Shown piece after piece: positions 1 to 9,843 of a stretch of DNA of 64,000 nt (its first letter is position 1; each line of letters starts with the position of its first letter). Below the pieces are notes generated by a model, which worked only from the letters and a program-made list of their open reading frames with translations, was not told where the DNA came from and searched no databases. The translations under genes and the position numbers were made by a program. This DNA is from Picochlorum sp. 'celeri'. Taxonomy: Eukaryota > Chlorophyta > Trebouxiophyceae. Where the stretch lies: the NCBI GenBank assembly GCA_010909725.1, contig JAACMV010000015.1, positions 558,001-622,000 on the forward strand, in the 5' to 3' direction.

Positions 1-612
1 TTAATTTTTGGATTCCATTCTCTGTATCCGTATCCCTGCATCCTCTAAAGCCGCGACCGCCTTGCTCTTGATCTCGCCCTGCCGACGAGACGCTTCCGCG
101 ACCACAGATGGGGGCTCCCGTTCTGGAAATCGATCCTTCATTTCACCATGCTCTTCCCACAATGACCCACATTCCTGCTTCTTGATATCATTTTGGTCCA
201 ATTCTTCCAATAGAGTATGCGCGACTCGGATCATCTCTGCTGCATTGGCATTGGCATCTTCCTTGTCTTGAGTAGTAGTACTAGTGTCTTGCTCTTGAAT
301 ATTGGCAAAAGCAGCAGCTGCTGCCCCTTTCAACAGCCCCCATTCATACCCTGCAGTAGCTCCAAGAGTATATCCTGCATAGGAGATATACCATCAATTG
401 TGCCGTAACCCCAAACAAGAAATACATGCGAAGCACTACCCACCATGGTTGAACCCTTCCTGGACGCTCTCTTCCTTCCCAGCCTCGTAACCATCCCTCA
501 ATCCACTCGTACTAAACTCTCTCCTTCTCGCATTCCATTCTCTATGTAATTCATGATGCGATGGAGACCCAGTATCGTCCTCCAACCAACCATCGTCGTG
601 TCCATTCGACAT
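1..612 (-). CDS. YAE1-domain protein (Yae1/Lto1 family), two exons
   Basis: Exons are 612..444 and 374..1; the 69-nt phase-1 intron (443..375) runs GTGGGT..TATGCAG. The spliced protein is 180 aa, starts MSNGHDDGW and stops with TAA at the window edge. Residues about 43-75 carry the spaced-glycine pattern of the family (RDGYEAGKEESVQEGFNHG followed by YTLGATAGYEWG), the deca-GX3 motif of Yae1 and Lto1. In yeast and animals these proteins form an adaptor that passes the Fe-S protein ABCE1/Rli1 to the cytosolic Fe-S targeting complex. Only the conserved glycine motif supports the call; the C-terminal half is a charged, unconserved tail. The splice is supported because the motif is continuous only after it. 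Which paralogue (YAE1 or LTO1) it is cannot be decided. Confidence 0.75.
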
Positions 613-720
613 GCCATGCAGAGTAAAAAATTGTGATGCGTTTTTTCTACTCTATCGGTATGTTACGAATAGAATTGCCGTATATATGTTGTGTTCAAAA
701 AAGTACTATAATAAGCATTA

Positions 721-1864
721 TTATTTGCTCTTCTTTGATGTCTTCTTCTTTCCGTCATTCGTCTGCTCTGCTTCGAGTGCGCCTGCATCGCCAGACTTTT
801 GGACACCGAGAACCTTGGCAATTGTGACAAAGGACATGCCTCCGATCACATTGTTTGCGCTTCTCACCACTGAAGTCACAATTCTGAATGCAGATTGAGG
901 GATGACTGGCTGGATCAACATATCCAGGCCATTAAGCATTTGATATCTCACATTGGAAGAGATACCCATGTGGAGAGCCCAGCAAGAGGCATTGGCAATG
1001 ACGTTTGGAGATTCATTCTGCTGCACAAAGTCTGGATCAAACTTCTTTCGAGCCACGATCAATCCATTCGAAATGGCAGTTCCGACCAATCCAGCCGTGA
1101 TACCAATGCTTGCAAACACAGTACCCTTGTACAAGAGGTTGACGGCTCTCTTTCCAAGAGAAAATCCTGGTTCAAACATGTGTCCTGTAGGGGCAGCCCA
1201 CTGCCTCATGTAGTAGTCTCCGAAGAATTTAGAGATAAATCCAGTGGATCCAGCAGCACTGGCAGTTGGTGCCAAGAGGTACATGAGCGAAAAGTTGACA
1301 ATGGAACCAACAACCAAGGTGGCAAAGACAAAGTCAAGCTCGTTCAATCCCCAGTTTGGCCTGGAGCTCATGTCTCCGAGCACGGATGCACCAACCCCAA
1401 TGATCTGCTCCACTAATACTTTATACACAAATTCAGGGTCAGCAGCAACGCGGTCTTTCCATCCCTTCCACATGATGCCGCTGTCCTCGCTGGCATCTTC
1501 TCCATCGTCTCCATTGTTGCCATCATCCCCATTCGCATTGCCTCCATCACCTCCTCCACCAGTGCCGCCTGATGCTGCTCGCATCATGAATTCGGCATTC
1601 CTTGCTCTAGATGACGCGATTCCCATGTGTTGACTGCATCAGTGCATGATTGTAACATGTCATAAAAAAAAAAAGAAGAAGAAGAAGAAACCAAGAGACA
1701 AGAATATGGACATGACGATGCACTGCACCTCCCACCCACCTTGATCCATTGGAAATTCTTGTAAAAATAGAGCAGGTTTTCAACGCAGATCTGCGATGAG
1801 CCTGGGAGCGCGTGCTTGCTCCAATCTGCAAAGACAATGGTGAGCGTTGAGCGACAATCTGCAT
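721..1864 (-). CDS. RETICULATA-related (DUF3411) chloroplast membrane protein, two exons
   Basis: Exons are 1864..1740 and 1633..721, joined by a 106-nt phase-2 intron (GTGGGTGG..GATGCAG), giving 345 aa. Exon 1 encodes a Ser/Arg-rich, acid-poor N-terminus (MQIVAQRSPLSLQIGAS...) typical of a plastid transit peptide; it would be missed if the Met at 1626 were taken as start. A Gly/Asp-rich linker follows, as in plant RETICULATA-related proteins, then a region with several hydrophobic segments (VFATLVVGSIVNFSLMYLLA, TVFASIGITAGLVGTAISN) that matches the DUF3411 core. Plant members sit in the plastid inner envelope or thylakoid and affect leaf vein and mesophyll development and metabolism; the molecular activity is not settled. 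The C-terminus is Lys-rich (KKKTSKKSK). Family is inferred from remembered conservation. Confidence 0.8.
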
Positions 1865-2082
1865 TTTTGATTGATTCTTTCACTCTCTCAGACTCTCTCT
1901 GTATATGTATCTCTCTCGTATGTATTACAAATAATACTATTGTACCCTTGATCCAGTGGTACCCTGCCAGATGATGGGAGAATTTTATAGGATCTTCCCG
2001 CGTGCCAGTATCATCTGCTGACTGTGTGTTATTATTGGTGCCTCTTCTGGTGTGTGTGGATGCATATTCATTCGGGTGTCGA

Positions 2083-4161
2083 TCAAGCATACGTGGGCGG
2101 TTTCTTTTCAATCACAATGCACCAATTGTCTCTGTCATAGAATGCATCGACGAGTGTCGACTGTTTACTCAATTCCACCAATCTGTCCAGCTCACCTGGG
2201 GCAAACAAATGGTAGTAGCGCTTGAATTTAATAGAGTTTCTATCGCGATCAATCTCTCCCGTCTCTTTTAATGACGATGCTTCGATTCTATGCATGGGAA
2301 CATGCCATGGAACGAGATAATCGTTGGCAGTGGTGTATCCATCAATATCATGTTCTGGATCTGGAGCATCAATGGGTTCCCATTTTGCCAGCTTTTTCAT
2401 ATTCTCTTGCTCTGTGGCCCAGGCAGTGATTATGGCTCGGCCTCCAACTCGAAGTATTCTAGTGATTTCGTCGATAAGAGCTACTCGGCGCTGGACAGAG
2501 GACAAGTGGTGGATGACAGCAATGCTCAAGGCAGCATCGCACGAGGCATCACGGTAGGGTGTGTGCAATCCATCGGCGATGCATACATCAGCTTTTGGGC
2601 ATGCAACAATACCATGAGATGTGTGGTTTGGCGCTATTCTTTTGGATGCTAGAGAGGCGAGTCCATCACTAATATCACTTCCACAGACAAAGAGATCCTG
2701 TCGAATGCCAAAGTATTTCCCATTCCCACACCCAACATCTGCCACAATGCCTCCGTATTGGATCGATTCTATAAATTCTTTCACTCGGGGCCATATCGCG
2801 AATCGAGTCGCAGAAAAATGCGGTGCGATAGCATTATACACCTGTTGAACATGGCCCTTTTCAATCACTGGCTCTGCTACTGATGCTGTGTCTTCTGCCT
2901 TGTCATGGTTCATTCCTATTCGTGTGGGTGGAATCTCACCCAGCTGAGAATCACAGTACTGTGGAAAAGGGCACTGACATGGGCCATGTCGTATACTTCT
3001 ACATGTAAGAGACACTCGCCTCTTCTGCCGCTGTATCCGATGTCCATCCACCAGCACATCAGACTTTCTATGTGGGATGTAATGTTCCCATGCCCATCGA
3101 GATTCTCCGCCCATCACCAACAATGATCGTCGAGGCAAATACACCGCTCGCTGCTCTCCATCTCGCCGAAATACCATGGTGACCCCTTCAGATAACGATA
3201 GCGAAGCTATCGCATCCCCAAAAGCAGAATGCGTGTCCACATGAGGCGACAGACCCACCCCTACAGGATACTCATTGACAGTAATCTGATCAAGAGTATC
3301 AGATATATTCCCCTGTGCTGTGATTCTATCCAACAGACGAGACATCTGTTCTGGGATGCGAGGTACCTTGGACGATGTATCGACCGTTCTCGTGGCATAA
3401 GAAAACTTTGCCCCATAATGCTGCACGCGGCGCCGAGCCAACCGATCCCAAACACCACCATCAATCAGATCCAACAACTCCTGCTCCTCCTCCACCGTGA
3501 TAAAATCATGCACCACAATCAGACCTGGAATATCACACGCATCTGGGTCGATCTCAGCCCTACATATATCCGGCTCACCATCACGAGATCCCTGCTGCCT
3601 CACTTCAACCTCTGCATAATGCACAGCAATCCTGGGCATCCGTGCCTTTTTCTTCTTCCTTTGACCCTGTGTTGCCATACTCTCACATTCTTCTTCTTCT
3701 TGTTCTTCTTCTTGCTTTTCTTCTTCTTCTTCCCTGCTTGCATCATGGGATGTTTCGGCAGAAAAAGACGAAGCAATCAGCCCTTGATTCATTCCCTCCA
3801 GCACACCCTTGGCATCTACAGAGTCCTTTTCTGAATCAAAGGATGCAAAAAAATGCACATAATCCGGCTTCATCAAATCAGATATATACACAGCATTCAA
3901 TCCACCATCAGCCTTCACTATATCATGTATTCGAGTCAACCAAGGCTGAGGACCCGTGACCATGAGATGCATGGTCGGTCCGCCATGCATTGGTTTTACA
4001 TACGCCCATTCTTCCCCATTTCCCTCTCTTTTCTTCCCAATAGATCCTTCACTATCCCACCTATGATAGTATTTCTTACGCCGACCCATACTTTTACATG
4101 TCCCACCATCAAGGACGAGAGCATCTCTTTCTACCCTTTTGAACGTGGCAACGATTTTCAT
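2083..4161 (-). CDS. ALKBH8: ALKBH8: RRM + AlkB-type 2OG-Fe(II) oxygenase + Trm9 methyltransferase
   Basis: Single-exon gene of 692 aa. An RRM-like segment covers about residues 62-130, followed by an acidic Glu-rich spacer (143-160). An AlkB-type dioxygenase domain covers about 205-390, with the iron ligands H307 and D309 (PHVDTHSAF), a third His near 360 (WAWEHYIP) and the C-terminal Arg pair that binds 2-oxoglutarate (RRVSLTCR). From about 435 a Trm9-like SAM methyltransferase follows, with motif I VADVGCGNGKYFG and the downstream motif SIAVIHHLSS. In animals this protein methylates the wobble uridine cm5U to mcm5U and hydroxylates it to mchm5U in tRNA. The complete set of catalytic residues suggests both activities are present. 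In Arabidopsis the oxygenase and methyltransferase are encoded separately, so the fused form is notable. Confidence 0.9.
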   Translation of the reverse strand: MKIVATFKRVERDALVLDGGTCKSMGRRKKYYHRWDSEGSIGKKREGNGEEWAYVKPMHGGPTMHLMVTGPQPWLTRIHDIVKADGGLNAVYISDLMKPDYVHFFASFDSEKDSVDAKGVLEGMNQGLIASSFSAETSHDASREEEEEKQEEEQEEEECESMATQGQRKKKKARMPRIAVHYAEVEVRQQGSRDGEPDICRAEIDPDACDIPGLIVVHDFITVEEEQELLDLIDGGVWDRLARRRVQHYGAKFSYATRTVDTSSKVPRIPEQMSRLLDRITAQGNISDTLDQITVNEYPVGVGLSPHVDTHSAFGDAIASLSLSEGVTMVFRRDGEQRAVYLPRRSLLVMGGESRWAWEHYIPHRKSDVLVDGHRIQRQKRRVSLTCRSIRHGPCQCPFPQYCDSQLGEIPPTRIGMNHDKAEDTASVAEPVIEKGHVQQVYNAIAPHFSATRFAIWPRVKEFIESIQYGGIVADVGCGNGKYFGIRQDLFVCGSDISDGLASLASKRIAPNHTSHGIVACPKADVCIADGLHTPYRDASCDAALSIAVIHHLSSVQRRVALIDEITRILRVGGRAIITAWATEQENMKKLAKWEPIDAPDPEHDIDGYTTANDYLVPWHVPMHRIEASSLKETGEIDRDRNSIKFKRYYHLFAPGELDRLVELSKQSTLVDAFYDRDNWCIVIEKKPPTYA

Positions 4162-4277
4162 TAATATCTATATACGGAAGAACACGAGATTCAAAACGCG
4201 GTTCTCTCTTGTTTTTGACGACAACAAGAGCAGCATTCTACCCAACCTCGGCGAATAATAATAATCATATTAAAAAA

Positions 4278-4934
4278 ATGGCATTAAACCCGAATGTGTA
4301 CATGCCTCCGGCCATGGCGTATGCGACGAGGGAGAGGGACAGACCAAAACCCGCTCCAGTCCCATACCTCGGAGAATACTTTTTCGCCTCTCGAGATACT
4401 TGCCATGTCTCTATATCAGGAGGTGGTGATGACCGTTTCAAGCATTCTGGAAAAGGAAGGGTGTTTCTGACGAATTATAGGATGATATATCTGCCAGACA
4501 AGCCACAGGGAGAGTTCCGGGGTATCGAGCTCCCTCTCCTGTTTATTCAAGATTTCGACGTATGTCAGCCCATCTTGGGGGCGAATTATCTGCATGGACA
4601 CTGTCGAAGGGTCGATGATCCCATGGGGAGTCCAATGCTGAAATGGAAGCTTCGCTTTATCAATGGGGGTATGGGCACCATGGTGCCTCTCTTCTACTCG
4701 ACAGTAGCATATATTCGGACGGCATCTCAGAGGCAAGGGGGAGAGAGTCATCAACAGGCGCCCGTTGTCGATGAGCAAAAGGTGGATGAGATGTATAAAC
4801 CTCCGCCGTTTGTGGCGAATGCTGTGGTTGATCCAAACGATCCAACCATTGTGTATATAGTGGAACAGCCTCCAGTACCACAGGAAGAACCTGCTGTTGA
4901 ACCCAAGTTTCCCACTGCCAAAAAGAATGACTGA
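4278..4934 (+). CDS. WBP2-like GRAM-domain protein
   Basis: 218 aa from the ATG at 4278, which lies in a good context after an A-rich leader; an in-frame TTG upstream is unlikely to be used. Residues about 35-150 form a GRAM/PH-like fold matching WW-domain-binding protein 2, with the characteristic GKGRVFLTNYRMIYLPDK strand pair and the later KLRFINGGMGTMVPLFYS segment. The C-terminal third is Pro-rich (MYKPPPFVANAVVDPNDPT, EQPPVPQEEPAVEP), as in WBP2, but the canonical PPxY WW-ligand is not evident. In animals WBP2 is a transcription co-regulator that binds WW proteins such as YAP; the role in algae is unknown. It lies 116 bp from the divergent ALKBH8 start, so the two probably share a promoter region. 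Confidence 0.75.
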   Translation: MALNPNVYMPPAMAYATRERDRPKPAPVPYLGEYFFASRDTCHVSISGGGDDRFKHSGKGRVFLTNYRMIYLPDKPQGEFRGIELPLLFIQDFDVCQPILGANYLHGHCRRVDDPMGSPMLKWKLRFINGGMGTMVPLFYSTVAYIRTASQRQGGESHQQAPVVDEQKVDEMYKPPPFVANAVVDPNDPTIVYIVEQPPVPQEEPAVEPKFPTAKKND

Positions 4935-5566
4935 TTCATTGATTGATCCATGTAATAATAGACCTATGACGATGATGATAATGATGTCTGGTACTCATCT
5001 TGACGTGTTTCCAACGACGTTGGTGATCTCAATATTGAGACATGATTAATCATGTCTCTCTCTACAGAGACAAGGATAGCAGCAAGACCAGGGGGACAAG
5101 AAGGAGAGCAACAACAACCAAGGCGCGACTGCCACGGGGTGGCTGTTATATTTAATACAGTAGTATACTATAGTAGAGAGAGGGTATGTTATTGGGAATG
5201 GGTATTTGTCTGCACAGCTCTCTGTGTTGATTTTTTTAGACATGTCACATGGCGATCGGCGCAATCGATATGAGCACGTGGCCATGGATATACTACTACT
5301 AGTGTGTATCTGTGATTATTGTGATGATGATCATTCTTGAAGGGGGCCATCATCGTAGGGGTGGTTGTCGTATCCTTATCTGGGATGGCATGTCCTTATC
5401 CGTTGGATACTCGGGCGGATCTGCGCCCATCTGTCTCTTATGCTGTATTCTATGCTTTTTTCTGATCATGATGATGGTGGTGGTGATGCAGATTGTCGTT
5501 CCTCGTCTTCTGTCAGTGTTTTTTGGTGTATAGACCAACACATTCATAGCAGCAGGAGGAGTCATA
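4935..5566. other. Intergenic region between WBP2-like gene and UROD
   Basis: 632 bp with no credible gene. It starts with the presumed 3' UTR of the WBP2-like gene (a GAT/GATAAT-rich stretch near 4968-4985) and ends with the UROD promoter and leader. Short ORFs on both strands lack recognisable content. A CACGTG hexamer lies at 5275..5280. Confidence 0.6.
5275..5280. promoter_or_regulatory. G-box hexamer CACGTG upstream of UROD
   Basis: A palindromic CACGTG (context GAGCACGTGGCC) lies 287 bp upstream of the UROD start codon. In plants this core is bound by bZIP and bHLH factors, including light-signalling PIF/HY5 types, and is common in tetrapyrrole genes. A single 6-bp match can occur by chance, so this is only suggestive. 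Confidence 0.25.
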
Positions 5567-6823
5567 ATGATACCGATGATGACGTCTTCTTCTTCTTCCT
5601 GTGGCTATCGTGTTCAGGTGGGAGGAGGAGGAGCTCGTCGTATGGGAGTGTCTTCTTTCTTTGGGCAAAGGAGTCTCAGTAGTAGTGTGAATGGGAGTAT
5701 CCTGAAGAGGAGGAGTCGTGATAGAAGCAGCACGTGTGTGATCCGTGCATCGTCTGCTCCCGTTGTTTCTGCTGCCTCAACAGACGATGTGGCACCACTC
5801 ATGGTTAGAGCTGCTCGAGGAGAGAAAATTGAGAGGCCTCCGTGTTGGATGATGAGACAAGCAGGGCGATACCAAAAGGCCTACAGAGACTTGGCGGAGA
5901 AGTATCCGTCCTTCAGGGCTCGCTCTGAGCAGACAGATTTGATCGTTGAGATTAGTTTGCAACCATGGCATTCGTTCAAGCCTGATGGCGTTATTCTGTT
6001 CTCTGATATCCTGACGCCGCTGCCAGCCTGCGGTGTTCCATTTGAAATTGATGACAACAAGGGTCCATTGATTGATGCTCCATTCAGATCTATGGATCGT
6101 CTCAAGGAATTGACCCCGATCGATCTGGACCAATTGTCTTTCGTGGGAGAATCCCTGTCTCTTTTGAAGCAGGAAGTGCAGGGCCAGGCTGCTGTGCTTG
6201 GATTTGTCGGTTGCCCATGGACACTGGCAACCTATGTTGTGGAGGGGGCATCCTCTGCCCTGTATAAGAACATCAAGAGCATGATTTACAGCCAACCAGA
6301 TCTTCTGGATGGTATATTGTCCCACATAGCTGATCAAATAGCTGTTTATGCAAAGTATCAAGCTGCCAGTGGAGCAGACTGTGTCATGATGTTTGACTCT
6401 TGGGGTGGGCAGTTGCCACCTAAAATCTGGGAGCAATGGTCCCTCCCATATATCAAACGAATCGTTCAGAGCTTCAAAGCAGAGTATCCAAATGTTCCAC
6501 TGACATTGTATGCGAATGGAAGTGGCGGTCTTCTCGAGAGAATGGCCACTTCAGGTGTGGATGTTGTCGGACTGGATTGGACTGTTGACATGGCAGATGC
6601 TCGAGCTCGCCTCGGACCTGACTTGGGAGTGCAGGGTAACGTGGACCCAGCAGTACTTTTTGCATCTCAGGATGCTATTGAAGCCGCTGTGAAGGACTGC
6701 ATTCAGAGTGCAGGGCCAAGAGGACACGTCCTTAACCTTGGCCATGGTGTCTTGGTTGGCACACCAGAGGAAAATGTGGCCTTTATGTTTGATCTTGCAA
6801 AGAAATCAACCTACTCATCGTAG
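5567..6823 (+). CDS. UROD: Uroporphyrinogen III decarboxylase, plastid-targeted
   Basis: 418 aa, intronless. The enzyme removes four acetate carboxyls from uroporphyrinogen III to give coproporphyrinogen III, the common step to haem and chlorophyll. Both family signatures are present: RPPCWMMRQAGRYQ at about residues 90-103, with the substrate-binding Arg residues, and GFVGCPWTLATYVVEG near 210. The conserved C-terminal GHGVLVGTPEENV is also present. The first ~75 residues are rich in Ser, Arg and Gly with no acidic residues (SSFFGQRSLSSSVNGS), as expected for a chloroplast transit peptide. The ATG at 5567 is followed in frame by two more (5576 and 5579), so the exact start is uncertain by a few codons. 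Mature length fits the ~340-residue family core. Confidence 0.96.
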   Translation: MIPMMTSSSSSCGYRVQVGGGGARRMGVSSFFGQRSLSSSVNGSILKRRSRDRSSTCVIRASSAPVVSAASTDDVAPLMVRAARGEKIERPPCWMMRQAGRYQKAYRDLAEKYPSFRARSEQTDLIVEISLQPWHSFKPDGVILFSDILTPLPACGVPFEIDDNKGPLIDAPFRSMDRLKELTPIDLDQLSFVGESLSLLKQEVQGQAAVLGFVGCPWTLATYVVEGASSALYKNIKSMIYSQPDLLDGILSHIADQIAVYAKYQAASGADCVMMFDSWGGQLPPKIWEQWSLPYIKRIVQSFKAEYPNVPLTLYANGSGGLLERMATSGVDVVGLDWTVDMADARARLGPDLGVQGNVDPAVLFASQDAIEAAVKDCIQSAGPRGHVLNLGHGVLVGTPEENVAFMFDLAKKSTYSS

Positions 6824-7208
6824 GCATACTAGTAGATGCGTTTTTTCATGTACCTCTATGTATAGATGGATGTAATAGTAGTATATTTCACACTGTGATA
6901 TTGTATCAAGCTAGATTGATTTCTCAGATCTCATGAGATCTCTTTGCAGAAAAGAAAAAAAAAAAGGAAAGATCCGACGTTGAGACAGGGTCGGATTGGT
7001 ATCATCATCCCTTTTCATAGTAAAAATACAGTAGAAGTTGAACAGAAACAAATCTAGGTATATATGCACTTGGGTGAAGAAGGACGTCGTGATTTTTCAA
7101 AATTCATTTGAATTCCCCTTCCTCTTCCCCTTCCTCTTCCCTGTGATTAAGGAAGAAGAAAGAATTCATTCATAGATAACTAATTAATGACTATAAACGA
7201 CTAGTGCG
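6824..7208. other. UROD to HIRA intergenic region, with 16-bp palindrome
   Basis: 385 bp holding the UROD 3' UTR and HIRA promoter. Visible structure: a perfect palindrome AGATCTCATGAGATCT at 6926..6941, an A-rich run near 6954-6966, and a pyrimidine tract near 7112-7140 in which CCCCTTCCTCTT occurs twice in tandem. No RNA gene or ORF is supported. Confidence 0.55.
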
Positions 7209-9788
7209 ATGCTCGTGGATAAACTCCCGTGGTGTCGTCATGGAGGTGCGCTTTTTTTGTGTCTTGCTGGTTGGTTCTCTTCTTCGTGATGGATGAATAC
7301 AATGATCTTTCTTATTACAGGGAGTTTGATATTCTCAATCCATACGCAACAGAACGGAAACAGGTTTGCAACTGGAGGTGGGGATCACTGTGTGAAGATT
7401 TGGAGTCTTGCTGTGGCTGTGAATGTGCGCAAAGAGTCTGATACCTCGAGTGCGACGTTGCTTGCAACTCTGACTGACCATAATGGCCCTGTGAATGTGG
7501 TTCGGTTTTCTCCAGTGGCGTCCATGGTGGCGTCTGGGTCTGATGATGGTGTTGCTTGTGTGTATGAGTTGCACAATGGCCCTGGTGGGGGTGTGATGGG
7601 GGGCGAGGCGAATGTGGAGAATTGGCGAACGAAATATGTTTTAAAAGGCCATAGCAGTAATATTGTGGATTTAAGTTGGTCTCCTGATGGGGCGTATCTT
7701 GCGACGGCGAGCTTGGATAATTCAGTGATAGTCTGGGATATGGGGACTGGCAAAGCTGTCAAGACGCTCGTGCATCACTCCTCTTTTGTGAAAGGAGTCG
7801 CATGGGATCCGGTGGGGACATATTTGGCGACACAGTCGGAAGATGCTTCGGTGGTTATTTTGAAACGAGATGATTGGTCCATTGCTGGGACAGTCACCAG
7901 TCCATTTCAAGTTCATGGGTCCATGGTGACTACAACATTCTCCATGAGGCTGTCGTGGTCGCCCGATGGCCAGTATATAATGGCAGGAAATAGTTATCAG
8001 GGTAGTACACATGTTGCAGTGGCTGTACCTCGGGGAAAATGGGACGAAAAGGAGGACTACCTGTTGATCTGTGGTCATCGTGGTGCTGTTGTGTCTCCAT
8101 GCTTTGCTCCACGGTTATATCATGTGCCTCCGTTGGGCGGCGGTTTACCATCCGAGAGTTTGACGTCTGTGTTTGCATTAGGAGCTCAGGATGGTAAGGT
8201 GAGTGTGTGGGCAGCGTCGACAGAGCGGGCATACTTTGTTGGGAAGAAGTTTTTTGACAGCCAGGTCCTTGATGTGGCGTGGACACCTGATGGTAGAACC
8301 CTGTTTGCATGTTCTGCGGACAAGTCTGTTGCGTGTTTTCAATTTGAGGAGCGAGAATTGGGTTTGATTGCAACGAAAGAGGAAATGGATACTGTGATGA
8401 AGACGCTGTATGGTTCCAGTGGTGGAAGGCAGACAAAGAGAGTGTTGATTGAGAGTGCAGATCATCTGGCATTGGAGAAGAATGCAGGCGTGTCTTCTAC
8501 ACCTGCTGCATCTACTATAGAGGCTTTAGATGCTCGTATTAGCGGGGCTGCGGGTATTACGCAGACTGGGTTTGGTCCAGCGAGTCCTAAGGAGCCAGCA
8601 GTGGTGCATAGCCCACCCCCTGCAAAGAAGAAGAGGAAGGAGACGACAATGACGACCACAGGAAATGGCGAGCATGCGGAAGCTGCAGAAGATGGGCAAA
8701 ATGGTATTCCTCCTGTTTCATCATCAGTGGTGACGATGAATCGATTGCCACCAATACCTGTGTTACCATCAATTACCGCATCCTGGCAGTCGGCTGGATC
8801 CCTCATGGAGGAGACTGCATCATTTTCTAGGGACTTTGCGGAGGGTATTGAGCATATGCAACGAGATAGGGTCAATATTACTGTTACAAATGCACATCTA
8901 AGCGTCTCTGGGTACTCCTTTGCACAAATCAAAGCGACAGGGCGACATGTCTCTTGGCAAGATTTGGTCTCAGGGAGTGTTGTTGGTGTGGTTGGCTCCA
9001 AGGATTTCTGTGCAGTGGCCACTGACGATGGCCATGTGATCGTGTACACTCCTAATGGAAGGCGGAAAAGCTCTCCAATATGTCTTGGATCTGGTATTGC
9101 GAATTTGGTTGTTTCCGAAGTTACATGTAGCCTGTTTATGGTGGCCAGTACCTCTGGTGTCCTGAAGGTGTACGATGCGTGTGACATGAAAGAGGTCATT
9201 GCTGCCGACCTTGCTCCCATCCTTGAGGGTAAAAGGGTTGCGATTGATATATCTTTGTCTAATTCTGGTTCACCACTCATATCACTGTCAGACTCGAGTG
9301 TATATATCTGGCACCCCGTATTGAAATCGTGGACTAAACTCTTGGATGATTCCACGTGCATGTCCAACTTTTACCCGTTGGCGAATGTATCCGGACAGGG
9401 AGATGTGAGCGATTTGCAGAGCAAATCGAGGAAAGATTCTAGTATACATTCATCACTACTGTTAGGACGGAGTAGTGCTTCAAATACAGCTCGATACTAC
9501 GTTTCACGAAGTCATCTAGAGGGCAACCTGGCTGCAGCAGCAGTACTTGAGTCCAGGACAGAGTTTCAATCATTCTTGAAGTCCTATTGCCAGCTCTTGG
9601 TTGGACATAAGGATGAATCAAGGTTGAAAGATGTGACAGATGAGCTGATGGAAGGGTCATTTATGGGAGATGAGGAATTTGAGCGATCCATGGTGAAGGA
9701 TGTAGTGATTCCTTGCCTTGCTACAGATCGTCATTTGAGTAAACTCGTTCAGAGATGCCAAGACATGATCAAGGATCTACAAAACTGA
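7209..9788 (+). CDS. HIRA: HIRA histone H3.3 chaperone, two exons
   Basis: Exon 1 is 7209..7245 (MLVDKLPWCRHGG), then a 75-nt phase-1 intron (7246..7320, GTGCGC..TTACAG), then exon 2, giving 834 aa. The spliced start matches the plant HIRA N-terminus (MIxxKPxWVRHEGxxIFSID), which decides the start. About seven WD40 repeats fill residues 10-370 (FATGGGDHCVKIWSL, GHSSNIVDLSWSPDGAYLAT, LDVAWTPDGRTLFACS). A low-complexity linker with a basic patch (KKKRKE) follows, then the HIRA C-terminal domain from about 580. HIRA with UBN and CABIN1 deposits H3.3-H4 independently of replication. The linker holds a short TKRVLIE stretch that may correspond to the B-domain that binds ASF1, but this is uncertain. 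Confidence 0.93.
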
Positions 9789-9843
9789 TATCTATACAAA
9801 TGTCGATATAACGGAATTTAAATAGTTTGGTGTAATAATGAAA

